The notes under the pieces: generated by a model
The model's input: the letters and a program-made list of their open reading frames with translations, nothing else
Told to the model about the DNA's origin: nothing
Database searches by the model: none
Shown here: in pieces, positions 1-10,457 of the stretch
Numbering within the stretch: the first letter of the stretch is position 1
Layout of the letters: every line of letters begins with the position of its first letter
Origin: Babylonia areolata
Taxonomy: Eukaryota; Mollusca; Gastropoda; Neogastropoda; Buccinidae
Direction: 5' to 3'
DNA length: 64,000 nucleotides
Assembly: GCF_041734735.1 (NCBI RefSeq)
Contig: NC_134880.1
Span: forward strand, 31,995,785 to 32,059,784
Position numbers and translations under genes: made by a program

Positions 1-2175
1 CTCCAACTGAAGAAAACAAGGAAACAAAGCTTCTCAAGACTGAAGTTCGACCTGGAGAAATTGAAAGATCCTGAAGTACAAGAGGCATTCCAAACCATGA
101 TTGGTGGGAAATTCGCGCCACTCATCACTCTCGATGCAGATGACGCCGACCTGGATACACTCGTAAGCGACTTCAACGCAGCTGTAACTGAAACAGCCCA
201 AACAACTCTTGGAAAACAACGCATCAAAAAGAAGCCCTGGGTCACGGACGACATCCTACAGCTGTGTGACAAACGTAGAGACCTGAAAAAGAAAAAGAAT
301 GAAGAAGAAGGGGCAAAACAGTACAAAGCAGTTAACACCGAAATCAAGAGAAGCATGAAGAAGGCAAGGGAGAATTGGATTGAAGGAAAATGCCAGGACA
401 TAGAGGAAAACCTGACAAGAAACAACAGCAAGAAAGCCTACCAAGTTGTGAAAGAACTTACCAACACAAGGCAAGGTAGAACTATGTCCAACATCCAGAC
501 CAAGGATGGAAAACGTCTAACAGAAGAACAAGACATCCTAAAGCGATGGACAGAATACTTCTCAGAGCTATACAACATACAGACAACAGGTGATCCAGCA
601 ATACTGAATGTTCCACCAGCCACTGATAACAGTAATCACCCCATACTCCGTGAAGAAATAGAGGCAGCAATAGCATCGCTGAAAAAAGGGAAATCGGCAG
701 GAGTGGACAACATCCCATCAGAACTGGTCCAAGCAGGGGGTGAAGTTATGATAGATGTGCTACTGAAAATCTGCAACAAGATCTGGCAAACAGGGGAATG
801 GCCCACACCGTGGACACAATCACTGATCATCACCCTCCCCAAAAAGGGCAATCTCCAGCAGTGTCAAAACTACCGCACCATCAGCCTGATTAGTCATCCC
901 AGCAAAGTCATGTTGAAGATCCTGCTTAACAGACTGAAACCACAAGCAGAAAACATCATTGCTGAAGAACAGGCAGGTTTCAGACCAGGAAGGAGCACAA
1001 CTGAACAAATCTTCAACTTGAGGTTGCTATGTGAGAGGTACCATCAACACCAACAAGACCTCTACCACGTCTTCATTGATTTTAAGAAGGTATTTGACAG
1101 GGTCTGGCATGCAGCTTTGTGGGCTACCATGAATCTGTACAACATCAACGCCAACCTGATCAGACTGATACAGCACCTCTATGACAAAGCCACCAGCGCC
1201 GTCTACCTCAACAATAGCACCGGGGACTGGTTCAGAACCACAGTTGGAGTGAGACAAGGCTGTCTACTCTCCCCAACACTCTTCAACATCTTCTTAGAAA
1301 GAATAATGACTGACGCACTGGAAGAGCATGTAGGAACAGTCAGCATAGGCGGCAGAACAATCACAAACCTACGTTTTGCCGACGACATTGATGGACTGGC
1401 TGGAAAAGAAGAAGAACTGGCAAGCCTGGTCAAACATCTAGACAAAGCCTCCACATCGTATGGAATGCAAATCAGTGCGGAGAAAACCAAACTGATGACT
1501 AACAACACCAACGGCATCAGCATTGACATCAAAGTCAACGACGAAAAGCTTAAAACAGTCCACAGCTTCAAATATCTGGGAGCAATCGTGTCAGATGAAG
1601 GATCTGAACCAGAAGTACTCTCGAGAATTGCCCAAACAACAATGGCACTCAACAAGCTGAACACCATCTGGAACAACAAAAACATCGCTCTCAGCTCAAA
1701 AATCAGACTGATACGTTCCCTGGTTATATCAATATTGCTCTACGCCTGCGAGACTTGGACCCTGACTGCAGACATCGAGAGAAGAATCCAAGCTGTCGAG
1801 ATGAGATGCTTTCGTAGACTACTTGGCATCTCCCACAGAGACCACATCACTAACACGGAAGTGAAGAACAGAATCAAGCAAAGTATTGGACCCTACGAAG
1901 ACCTTCTGTCCATAGTGAAAAAACGCAAACTTAGGTGGTATGGACACATCTCCCGATCATCTGGTCTTGCCAAAACGTTCCTGCAAGGCACCGTACAAGG
2001 AGGCAGAAGGAGAGGACGGCAGAAGAAGAGATGGGAAGACAACATCCGGGGGTGGACAGGCTTGACGCTCGGTGACGTCCTGAGGAAATCAGAAAACCGT
2101 GAAGAGTGGAGAGGGGGGGTGGCCAGGTCAGCAGCAGTGCCCCAACGGTCTGAACCCAGACTACGGGAGAGGTGA
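1..2175 (+). CDS. RTE-like LINE reverse transcriptase, 5' partial
   Basis: The frame is open from base 1, so the true start lies upstream; the TTG at 61 is not a real start. The product is the linker plus reverse transcriptase (RT) of a non-LTR retrotransposon, which copies element RNA at a nicked target. Visible RT blocks are LKKGKSAGVDNIPSELV (near 680), NYRTISLISH (870), EEQAGFRPGRSTTEQIF (964), VGVRQGCLLSPTLFN (1243) and the catalytic FADD at 1375-1386. The C-terminus has LRWYGHISRS and RRRGRQKKRWEDN, typical of RTE-type elements. The endonuclease domain is outside the window. No stop interrupts 725 codons, which suggests a fairly young copy. RTE assignment is by resemblance only. Confidence 0.88.
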   Translation, partial: LQLKKTRKQSFSRLKFDLEKLKDPEVQEAFQTMIGGKFAPLITLDADDADLDTLVSDFNAAVTETAQTTLGKQRIKKKPWVTDDILQLCDKRRDLKKKKNEEEGAKQYKAVNTEIKRSMKKARENWIEGKCQDIEENLTRNNSKKAYQVVKELTNTRQGRTMSNIQTKDGKRLTEEQDILKRWTEYFSELYNIQTTGDPAILNVPPATDNSNHPILREEIEAAIASLKKGKSAGVDNIPSELVQAGGEVMIDVLLKICNKIWQTGEWPTPWTQSLIITLPKKGNLQQCQNYRTISLISHPSKVMLKILLNRLKPQAENIIAEEQAGFRPGRSTTEQIFNLRLLCERYHQHQQDLYHVFIDFKKVFDRVWHAALWATMNLYNINANLIRLIQHLYDKATSAVYLNNSTGDWFRTTVGVRQGCLLSPTLFNIFLERIMTDALEEHVGTVSIGGRTITNLRFADDIDGLAGKEEELASLVKHLDKASTSYGMQISAEKTKLMTNNTNGISIDIKVNDEKLKTVHSFKYLGAIVSDEGSEPEVLSRIAQTTMALNKLNTIWNNKNIALSSKIRLIRSLVISILLYACETWTLTADIERRIQAVEMRCFRRLLGISHRDHITNTEVKNRIKQSIGPYEDLLSIVKKRKLRWYGHISRSSGLAKTFLQGTVQGGRRRGRQKKRWEDNIRGWTGLTLGDVLRKSENREEWRGGVARSAAVPQRSEPRLRER

Positions 2176-2186
2176 AGGTGAAGGTG
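1..2186 (+). mobile_element. RTE-like LINE, 3' part with short repeat tail
   Basis: The element contains the open RT frame above and ends in a tandem GGTGAA-type tail at about 2170-2186, as RTE elements often do. Immediately downstream, sequence from an unrelated LINE endonuclease begins in mid-domain. The simplest reading is that the RTE copy inserted into the endonuclease region of the second LINE, whose 5' part would then lie left of this window. The target duplication cannot be seen from here. Confidence 0.75.
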
Positions 2187-3871
2187 ACATCCCTCCTGAA
2201 GGATCAGTGTATAGTAGTGTTGATATGTTTGATGATGTTGAAAACATGCTCTTTGATATACAAAGTAAATATGATTGTTATATTCTGTTAGCAGGTGACT
2301 TTAATGCTTATACAAAAAATTTGAAAGATTTTATTGATCAACATCAGAGTGACAGTAAAGGTCCATTCCATGATTTGATCAATGTTTTAGATGAGCAGTT
2401 ATATCCAATTAAGTGTAGACATAATCAAGATAATCGTCGACCAAACAACTATGGGTATAGATTGATTGACTTGTGTAAATCGTCTTCATTGTACATTCTT
2501 AATGGAAGAGCAGGGAGAGATGATGGAATCGGAATGTTTACTAGTAACGGCTGTACTGTGGTTGACTACATGATTGGATCCCCCTTTTTGTTCACAAAAA
2601 TAACAGATTTTACTATTTCCCCTTTTGATGCTTTATTATCTGATGTACACAGCCCGTTGATCTTGTCTCTGGCTACTGAGTGTCACATATTGAACCATAA
2701 AAATCATATTGATACGGCTGTCATACCGTGTCATAAAAAATGTGCCACATCAAATTTAACAGGTCAGAATGAAATAATACGAAAATGGGAACACGAAAAG
2801 GCTGCTTCTTTTCAAGAAAATTTGTCTAACGCTGAGCTTACACACTTAAATGACGCAATCGATGCTGATGATATTGACGTCATAAATGATAAACTCGCAA
2901 ACATTCTGATTCAGACGGCAAAAGATACTCTCGGGACATATCAAATTCGCACTTCTAAGACAAAACACAGAGATAGTCGCAGCTGGTTTGATTCCACATG
3001 CAAACGAAGCCGATCAGAGTATTTTAAAGCTAAACACAGAGTAAAAAAAAGAAATTCTAGTAAAAATAGAGACACGCTGGAAAGAGTCAGCAAAAGTTAC
3101 AAGTCCGTTTTAAAGAAAGCAGAAAAGACGTGGAGAAAAAAATGGCACAGAGAACTACGAAGTTTACGCAAAAGCAATTCAAGAGAACTATGGAATAGAA
3201 TTAAAAAGAAAAAGAAAACATCATGTCCCATAAACTTAGAAGACATGTTTCACCATTTCAGCAACCTTAACGTTAATGATAATGAACATATTGACAGTAC
3301 AACGGCAATGCACATTATCAATTTAGAGGATAATGATGATATTTTAAATGCATGTATTACTGAAGATGAAATTACTTCAGCCATCAAAAGACTGAAGAAT
3401 GGCAAAAGTGCCAGTGAAGACATGATTCGTAATGAATATATCATCAACAGCGTTCCTTTGCTGACAGAAACATACTGTAAATTATTTAACAAGATACTGG
3501 ACGAAGGTGTTGTACCAGAAAAATGGGTATCCGGCTTGATATTGCCATTGTATAAAGGCAAAGGTGATACACTTGACTGTGATAATTATAGGGGGATAAC
3601 TTTGCTCAGCTGTGTTGGAAAACTATTCACTACAGTGTTAAATGCTAGACTGACTGATTATATCAATACAAACAATATACTTTCAGGAGCCCAAGCAGGA
3701 TTTAGACAGTCCCATTCTACATTAGATCAAATGTTTGTTTTGAAATCACTTCTTGATATTTTCTCCATGAAAAAGAAGAAACTTCACTGTGCTTTTGTTG
3801 ATTTTAAAAAAAAGCCTTTGATTCAGTTTGGAGAAGTGGGTTATGGCAAAAACTTGTTCATGAAGGCGTGA
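2187..3871 (+). pseudogene. LINE endonuclease C-terminal part, linker and RT N-terminal part
   Basis: The frame begins with the IPPEGS endonuclease block at about 2190, then LLAGDFNAYT (about 2290), IDLCKSSSLYILNGR (2465) and SDVHSPLIL (2640), all APE-type endonuclease signatures. A basic linker follows (2950-3230). RT blocks are LKNGKSASEDMI (3393), NYRGITLLSCVGK (3583) and GAQAGFRQSHSTLDQMF (3688). The frame leaves the RT just after VDFKK because of the A8 run at 3806-3813 and stops at 3871. The rest of the RT continues in another frame in the next entry. Confidence 0.8.
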
Positions 3872-5295
3872 ATGGTAAAATTTTGCGTGTCATAATGAAC
3901 ATGTATGATAGAATTAAGTCATGTGTGTTTTTACATGGTGAAAAATCTGATTTCTTTAGCATTTGTAAGGGTGTGAGACAAGGAGAAAATCTCTCGCCTT
4001 TGCTTTTTTCTCTGTATCTCAATGATTTAGAGTTGTATTTGACTGAGCATAAGAGTCCATCTGTTGATCTTTTATTGAATGTTAACATTTCAGAGTTAGA
4101 TAATTACATGCGACTATTTGTACTGTTGTATGCAGATGACACAATTTTACTTTCAGAGACGAAAGAAGGATTCCAGCAGTCCCTCAATGTTTTTCACAAA
4201 TATTGTTTAGAATGGAAACTAGTGGTCAATGTAAAGAAAACTAAAGTGATGATATTTAATTCTACAAACAAGCTAAAGCCTGTTTTTAAGTTTGGTGATG
4301 CATGTTTGGATGTTGTCGATTCTTTTAAATATCTTGGCATCGAATTTAGTAGAAACGGAACTTTTTATAATGCTAAAAAAATGATTTATGAACAGGGCCA
4401 AAAAGCTATGTTTTCGTTACTTCAGTCAGCCAGAAATCAAGATTTACCTTTACATATCATTCTGGACATGTACCAGTCTATGATTGTACCTATTTTGTTG
4501 TATGGTGCAGAAATATGGGGCTATGAAAATGTAGATATACTTGAAAAATTGGAATTGAAATTTTTGAAACGCTTGTTCAAACTGAACAGAAATACTATGA
4601 CCCAAATTGTTTATGGAGAAACTGGTATTTATCCAATTAGTGTGTTAGTGAAAATGAGATTATTTCGATTTTGGACCAGCTTAGTAATATCAAACACAGA
4701 AAAATATTCTGGGAAAATATATTTGATATTACTTGACTTATATCGAAATGGTATTTATTCTTCAAAATGGATTAGTTGTATCAGACAAATTTTAATAGAA
4801 GCAGGGTATGACTGTGTTTGGGATGGTCAATTCTTCTTGGAGAGGGAATCTTTCTGCAAGAATGTCAACATTGCTTTGAGAGATAGTTTTCAAAATCTAT
4901 GGAGACATGCTCTAGAGGCGAGTAGTAAATGTTTGTTTTATCGAAATTTCAAAAGTGGATTTGGTAGAGAAAAATATATAAGTCAAATGCCTGATAATTA
5001 TGTTATCAGTTTCTTCAGATTTCGAAGTAGTAATCATAAGCTGGAAATAGAAACAGGGAGACACAAAGGCATACCACGAGAGTTACGATTTTGTAAGGTT
5101 TGTAACATGTCTGTGATTGGTGATGAGTTTCATTTTATAATGGAATGTCCCAGTTATGATCAGTTACGAAATAGATATGTTCCTAAAAAATATTTGTCTC
5201 CAAAATCGGTTTTTAATTTTTGTAATATGCTCAAAGGAGGCAAAAAAGTCATTTTAGCTGTAAGTAAGATGATTAGATTTGCAAATGTTGCCTAG
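3868..5295 (+). pseudogene. LINE RT C-terminal part with zinc knuckle
   Basis: This frame resumes the RT after the shift. It contains GVRQGENLSPLLFSLYLND (3970), the catalytic YADD in LLYADDTILLSE (about 4122-4157), VNVKKTKVMIFNS, FKYLGIEF (4325) and an LLYGAEIWG thumb block. The C-terminal region holds CKVC...GDEFHFIMEC (about 5092-5148), a C-x2-C...H-x4-C knuckle probably used for nucleic-acid binding. The ATG at 3868 is fortuitous; translation of the intact element would have entered from upstream. It ends at TAG 5293-5295. Confidence 0.82.
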
Positions 5296-5400
5296 TTATA
5301 CTTTTGAGTTAAAAGACATTTGTGTTTTCTCAAATTTATGTGACATTGTTGTGTATTTGGAAATGTTTGTTATGGGCACGAAAATGAGTATTTTGCAGTA

Positions 5401-5431
5401 ATCCTCCATACTCCAATAGGAGTGAAAGGAT
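5401..5431 (+). promoter_or_regulatory. 3' UTR stem-loop of LINE copy 1
   Basis: ATCCT at 5401-5405 pairs with AGGAT at 5427-5431, and inside it CTCC (5411-5414) pairs with GGAG (5419-5422) around the loop AATA. It lies about 15-40 bp before the repeat tail. Comparable stem-loops occur at the same place in related copies at 16225-16239 and 50916-50931, so it may be the RT recognition structure; that role is inference. Confidence 0.5.
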
Positions 5432-5446
5432 AATTAAAACTTGAAA

Positions 5447-5475
5447 CTTGTGTGTGTGTGTGTGTGTGTGTGTGT
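5447..5475. repeat. (TG)n microsatellite at LINE end
   Basis: An uninterrupted TG run follows directly on the LINE 3' end and may have grown from its tail. Confidence 0.9.
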
Positions 5476-5737
5476 TCGTAGGTGCGCCTTTGAGTGCATT
5501 CTTGAGACAACACTCTTTTGACTATCTTGTTGATCGGATTCAACGTGTCAGTTGACGGTGAGTTTCTACAGGACTACAAAAACCACAAAATTACATCAGC
5601 TTTTCTTACCAGAAACGCTCAGCGATCTGTTCACTGATTCTGTTTCTTTCTACCCAGAAATACAAAGCTGGAAAAATGCACTTGTCTTGATTCTGCCAAC
5701 CGATTCTTCAGTTCGCCCACGCTTTCAAGTTCTCGCA

Positions 5738-5795
<58 letters not shown>

Positions 5796-6060
5796 AATCG
5801 AAACTTGTAAAATTTAAGGAAAAGAAATAAGCTCATTATAGTCTGCGATTTTCATCCTGCCCTCTCAATTTGAAAGGGAAAAAGAAACAAAGGTGGTAAA
5901 CAAATATACCCAGCCATAGCCAAACCAGAAAATCAAAATATATGCAAAATACATGTCCATATATTCAAGAGAGTGGAGGGGCGGGGGGGGGTGTGTGTGT
6001 GGGGGGGGGGGGGGGGGGGAAGGAGAACTCGACTTTGAAATGCTAGTTTATTCAGCTTTC
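5476..6060. other. Intergenic sequence with microsatellites and poly-G
   Basis: No gene is recognised. The stretch holds a compound (TG)n/(AG)n repeat at 5739-5795 and G-rich sequence at 5978-6019 that ends in 19 consecutive G. The short open frame across the microsatellite is not credible coding sequence. Confidence 0.7.
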
Positions 6061-6133
6061 AGATGATTGGGGGAATGACGGTGTTGACTGTCATAAGTTT
6101 GTTGATAGTAGGGTTGATAATAACGATTACGTT

Positions 6134-6742
6134 TTGGTTGATGGCAGTATCTACAATTGCAGGAATGAATGTGTGTATGTTGTTGATAATGATTATGTTG
6201 CTGACAGGGTCAATAATTGTGATATGATTTGTGGGAGCGATCGTGCTGATGGCGATGTTGACGATTGTGACAATGATTATTCAACTGAGAATAACAGTTA
6301 TAATACCAATAATGATAATGATAAAAACGACGTCAATAGTACTGATAGGGATAAAGAGCAGTATGACGACTATAACAACAATGTCGACGGTGATGATTAC
6401 TTTAATGACGACAGTGATGATACTGATGGAAGTGAAGAAAGGGATAGTGATGAGGATGATGAAACTGGGGATGATTTAAGTGCAGATGACTACGATATCA
6501 ATGAAGAAGGCACTGTTTGTTCATTGAGTAGCACATGTAGCGAGATGACATCTTTGTCTTGTTTATTTCTGGATGTTTGCGGGGTGAAATCTAAATTACT
6601 ATATCCAAACTTTCAAGAATTTATTAGTTCTTACGATATAATGTGTTTTACTGATACTGATGGTGTACAGGTTGACGGATATACGGCTTTTAACAAGAAC
6701 AGAGATAGATGTAAGCAAAATGTGGTGGTGTTTTGGTTTTGA
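6134..6742 (+). pseudogene. LINE copy 2: Asp-rich leader and endonuclease N-terminus
   Basis: The first 120 or so residues are dominated by Asp, Asn, Ser and Glu, encoded by a degenerate GATGAT-like repeat. From about 6560 the sequence reads LFLDVCGVKSKLLYPNFQEF, then YDIMCFTDT and GYTAFNKNR, which are the first blocks of an APE-type endonuclease (FTDT replaces the usual TET block). Whether the acidic part is a true ORF leader or an expanded repeat read in frame cannot be decided. The frame is lost at 6742, within the endonuclease. Confidence 0.55.
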
Positions 6743-6872
6743 TAAGAAATTGTTTTGTAAAGTACACTACCATTTTTGAAGAAGAGAGATTTAAATGTAA
6801 AATTGACCCCAATGTGTGTAATAAATACCATATTGTGAACCACAGTCTTTTTCAAAATGCTTTTTTTTTTAA

Positions 6873-7368
6873 TTGGATAGAGTAATATTTGGTACGGAAG
6901 TTTTGTTTTGTGCTGTTTATTTGGAACCTGAGAGGTCTCCTTATTTCAACAGGAATGCCTATATTGAGCTGGAGGCCTCAATTGTTCATCTGGGAACTGA
7001 CAGAGTTTGTTTAATGGGTGATTTCAATTCCAGAACAGGGCAGCTAAATGAAATGCTTGTTAATAATGACCACGTGAATGATTATAGGGACTTTGACGGT
7101 GTTGGTTTCCCAGTCAGAATTTCGGAAGACAAGTAACATCGGTTACAATTTGATCAGTTTTTGTAGAACATGTCAGCTAGCTATTGTAAACGGGCAGGTG
7201 AGGGCTGATGTAGGGGTGGGTAAAGTAACATGCAAGAATGCGTCAGTGGTGAATTATGTGATTGTTTCATTGAATATGTGGCAAAATGTGAAAGAATTTT
7301 GTGTGATGGATTTTAATGATTTGTTTCCCATGTTCATTGTCCCATTACGTGACGCATACGATGCCTAA
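6873..7368 (+). pseudogene. LINE copy 2: endonuclease middle and C-terminal part
   Basis: Two overlapping frames continue the endonuclease: LFCAVYLEPERSPYFNRNAY and VCLMGDFNSRTGQLNEM (GDFN block near 7015) in the first, and NLISFCRTCQLAIVNGQV (about 7149) in the second. A frameshift separates them near 7130. The SDH-type final block is not recognisable, so the domain is dead. Confidence 0.6.
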
Positions 7369-7379
7369 CATATTGTTCA

Positions 7380-8507
7380 GTGTTCTGCATGCTGTTGATG
7401 GAATACATTACAATAACAATAGGGGGGACGGAAGCGTCTATTCAACCAAATTATGTAAAATGGTCGAATGATTTAAAGGAAAACTATACTGAACAATTTG
7501 ATGATGATGCAGTTAATAAGTTTGATCATGATTTAGATTTACTACTTGGACATCTTGACTCTGTTTCAGCAGACGCAATGAATTCTATTGTGGATAAAGT
7601 GAATGTAGTCTTGTTGGATAATGCTTTAACACTGGGAATGGTTAAGAAGAAAAAGAGGGTAGACAGAAAGCATGAACAGAAATCATTTGGACAACGTTGG
7701 TTTGATGAGGAATGTAAGCGAAAGCGAAATCTTTTTAATAGAGCTAAACCTAGAGCAAAACGTAAAAGAAACAAGAATGTTTTCTGGAATGCTGAAAGTA
7801 AACGAGCTGCTAAAGAATATAAAAAATGTATGAAAAAAAATCAAATAACTATAACTTAGATTTAGCCACAAAACTCACGCCAGTTGCAGTCAAATGATCC
7901 TAAATCATACTGGAGTTTGTTAAATATAATAAGAAAAAGAATAATTTGAAATACCTGACTGTAAATTGTTTTATGAAATGTTTAAGAATATGATCTTTGA
8001 GGACGGTTATAATGATATGAATAGTTTTTCTTTAGAAGAACATGATTCTAAAAATCCTCTATTTAATAATTTGATATCCAAAGCTGAGGTTGTTAAATGC
8101 ATTGCCAATTTGAAAAACAATAAGGCATGTGGATTAGATAACATTATCAACGAATTTCTGAAAGCCTCAAACGATGAAATGGTTAATATGTATGTTAAAT
8201 TATTTAATCTTGTACTGTTGACTTGCAAGGTTCCATCTGACAGGACTACATGGATCATAAGACCAGTTTTTAAAAAGAAAGGTTCACCTGAAGACACAAA
8301 CAACTATCGTAGTATCACAATGTTGTCTTGTTTTCAATGTTGTCTTGTTTTGGTAAGTTATTTTCAAGCATACTGAATGCGTCTGAAACCGTATAAATCG
8401 ATAGTTCGGGTATACTGGGACAGGAACAAGCTGGATTTAGAAGTGATTTTTTCAACTTTAGACGACTTGTTTGCTTCATATGGTATTATAGATATTTTGC
8501 TATAAAA

Positions 8508-8568
<61 letters not shown>

Positions 8569-9118
8569 TATTGTGTTTGCATAGACTACGAGAAAGCGTT
8601 TGACAAGGTTAACAGGGTGTTCTTGTGGCAAAAATTGCTACGGTGTGGTATTGATGGGAAAATATTGTCAGTTATTATAAACATGTATGGTGACCCTAAA
8701 TCATGTGTTCTAGCCAATGATGAATTCTCAGAATTCTTCAGTTCGAATGTTGGGGTGAGACAAGGAAAGAATCTGTCTCCGCTAATGTTTGCATTGTTTC
8801 TAAACGACATGAAATCCCATTTTCAGGAAGATTTAGATGGACTAGAAAATATAGCTGATGAGGTTAGAAAAATAATTATGACCGACCAAGATTGTGATAT
8901 TTTCTTGAAACTATTTGTTCTGCTTTATGCAACCGACACTGTGATTTTCTCAGAGACAATAATGTGAAAATGGAAGCTAAATCTGACTGCCAAAAAGTGT
9001 AGAGTAGTAGTATTATCTAGGGGCAAAGTAAGAACATTTCCTGATTTTTATATCGACAAGGACAACATTGAGGTGGTAAGTGACTTTCGATATTTTGGAC
9101 TAAAACTAAATTGCGAGA
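7380..9118 (+). pseudogene. LINE copy 2: linker and RT
   Basis: The linker (7380-7859) ends in the basic QRWFDEECKRKRNLFNRAK segment. RT blocks follow in several frames: LKNNKACGLDNIINEFL (about 8110), NNYRSITMLSCF (8302), GQEQAGFRS (8416), DYEKAFDKVNRVFLWQKLL (8586), VGVRQGKNLSPLMFALFLND (8750) and LLYATDTVIFSE (8920), where the second catalytic Asp region is altered (YATD). A CA/GA microsatellite at 8508-8568 occupies coding positions between the QAGFR and KAFD blocks. The piece ends at the SINE near 9120. Confidence 0.65.
8508..8568. repeat. (CA)n(GA)n inside RT coding sequence
   Basis: A compound CA then GA run lies between two recognisable RT blocks of LINE copy 2. It must have arisen or expanded after the element lost function. 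Confidence 0.85.
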
Positions 9119-9123
9119 ATCTA

Positions 9124-9500
9124 TTCTTCTGCGTTCGTGAGCTTCGACTCCCACGTTCACTCGTATGTACACGAGTGAGCTTTTACGTGTATGACTGTTT
9201 TTACCCCTCCATGTAGGCAGGCATATTCTGCGTTCGGGGGTGTGCATGCTAGGTATGTTCTTGTTTCCATAACTCACCGAACTCTGACATGGATTACAGG
9301 ATCTTAAACGTGCGTATTTGATCTTCTGCTTGCGTGTACACACGAAGGGGGTTTAGGCACTAGCAGGTCTGCATATATGTTGATCTGGGAGATCGGAAAA
9401 ATCTCCACCCTTTACCCAACAGGCGCTGTCACCGAGATTCGAACCCGGGACCCTCAGATTCAAAGTCCAACGCTTTAACCACTCGGCTGTTGCGCCCGTC
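9124..9500 (-). mobile_element. tRNA-derived SINE, minus strand
   Basis: Read on the minus strand, the element begins at 9500 with a tRNA-like head: an A-box-like GCCGAGTGGTTAAAGCG segment and a B-box-like GGTTCGAATC, about 60 bp apart. A long conserved body follows, including TACATGGAGGGGTAAAAAC and CACTCGTGTACATACGAGTG, and it ends in a short GAA-type tail near 9124. The arrangement fits mollusc SINEs with a shared central domain. It interrupts the thumb region of LINE copy 2. No clean target duplication was found. Confidence 0.75.
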
Positions 9501-10005
9501 AGATTACAATGCTTCGAGAGCAGCGTTGCACTACTGATGAAAACTTGCCAACTGAATCTTCCTGTTGATCTTATTATTGGTTTATTTGATAAAACATTTT
9601 TTCCTGTACTTACATACAGTTGTGAAACTTGGGGTTTTGATATTTCCGAAATGGTGGGGAAATTGCAATAAAAAAACAAACAAAACAACTGGTTCTAAAA
9701 GTAAGGTAATCCACCCCATCATTTATTGTTTTTGGTGAAACTGGTAAATTTTCCGTGTCTGTCTCTGTTAGAACCGAAATGCTAGCGTTTTCGTTTGGGC
9801 TCATTTCAATTCAAAGAACGTCAAAATTGCTTTCTGTAATTTATAGATGCCTTTAAAATTTATACAGCAATAACATACATCGGAACCAATAACTGAAAAA
9901 ATATTCAGACTGTCTTGAATGTCTTGAATGAAATTGGATCATGTAGTTTCTGGTTGAAACAGCACATCCCACATGATTCAAAGAGAAAGGAAAACATTGT
10001 TTAAA
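9501..10005 (+). pseudogene. LINE copy 2: RT thumb fragment
   Basis: After the SINE the LINE resumes with YNASRAALHY, then FFPVLTYSCETWGFDI (about 9600) and FIVFGETGKFSV (9720). These match the ILLYGAEIWG and IVYGETGIYPI blocks of copy 1. Stops are frequent. The piece is cut at 10005 by the next element and continues at 14120. Confidence 0.6.
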
Positions 10006-10138
10006 CAAGAGAGGCAAGGCCTTCAAGACTCACTTGTGATACACTTAAAAAAATCGAATCGTTAAAATGTGTTCTGTATTTCTTATTATAAAGCTTCGGG
10101 TTAAAAGGAAAAGAAAAAGAAGAAAAAAATTCCTAACG

Positions 10139-10203
10139 GCAGATTCGAACCCCGCGTGTTTGGATGAGAAGAAACTGTCTTATCCATTACACTATCGTGG
10201 CTT
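10139..10203 (-). other. tRNA-like sequence in U1
   Basis: On the minus strand the segment has an A-box-like TAGTGTAATGGATAAG and a B-box-like GGGGTTCGAATCTG about 40 bp apart. The T-stem pairs poorly, so a functional tRNA is unlikely. A matching copy lies in U2 at 15891-15962. Confidence 0.5.
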
Positions 10204-10426
10204 CTTAACTGACGTTCAAAAATATTTAAACATGCTTTTTTTAAAGGGCGATAAATCGATTGCGGTATTCGCAGTGAGAACGCTGTTCAAATCATATTAT
10301 TCTGGTGTATCTTGGGCATTCAAAAAATCTTTAAGGACAATTAAAAATTCTTTTTAAGTCCGCAATCACACTGCAACATTTAGCCGTTTTCTCTGGATCT
10401 AGATAGATGTATATCAGAGTTTAGTT

Positions 10427-10457
10427 ACACCTGGTTGACACGGTCGATTCAATTTCT
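10427..10457. repeat. Target-site duplication, left copy
   Basis: This 31-bp segment, ending in TCGATTCAATTTCT, recurs at 13270-13300 with one mismatch (GGTTG against GGCTG). It flanks the LINE at 10458-13269. U2 carries a related uninterrupted site on the opposite strand near 15600-15650. Confidence 0.9.

Larger units (their letters stand above)
2187..5446 (+). mobile_element. Zinc-knuckle LINE, copy 1
   Basis: This APE-type LINE runs from mid-endonuclease through RT to a C-terminal zinc knuckle, then a 3' UTR with a stem-loop and a TG-rich tail. Three further copies of related type lie at 6.06-16.27, 45.4-46.9 and 50.07-50.97 kb. The reading frame is broken once, near 3806-3813, where an A8 run sits where six A are expected in the FKKAFD block. 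Clade is not assigned; the C-x2-C...DE.HF....C knuckle after the RT is the diagnostic feature of this group here. Confidence 0.8.

Noticed and set aside
1203-1685. 160-codon antisense frame
   Set aside because: It is antisense to the RTE-like RT.
5552-5830. 92-codon open frame
   Set aside because: The C-terminal third is a TG/AG microsatellite and no motif is seen.
9420-9500. Stand-alone tRNA gene
   Set aside because: It continues into a SINE body and GAA tail, so it is the SINE head.
10139-10203. Functional tRNA gene
   Set aside because: Box-like motifs are present but the T-stem and acceptor do not pair, and a matching copy lies in another element.
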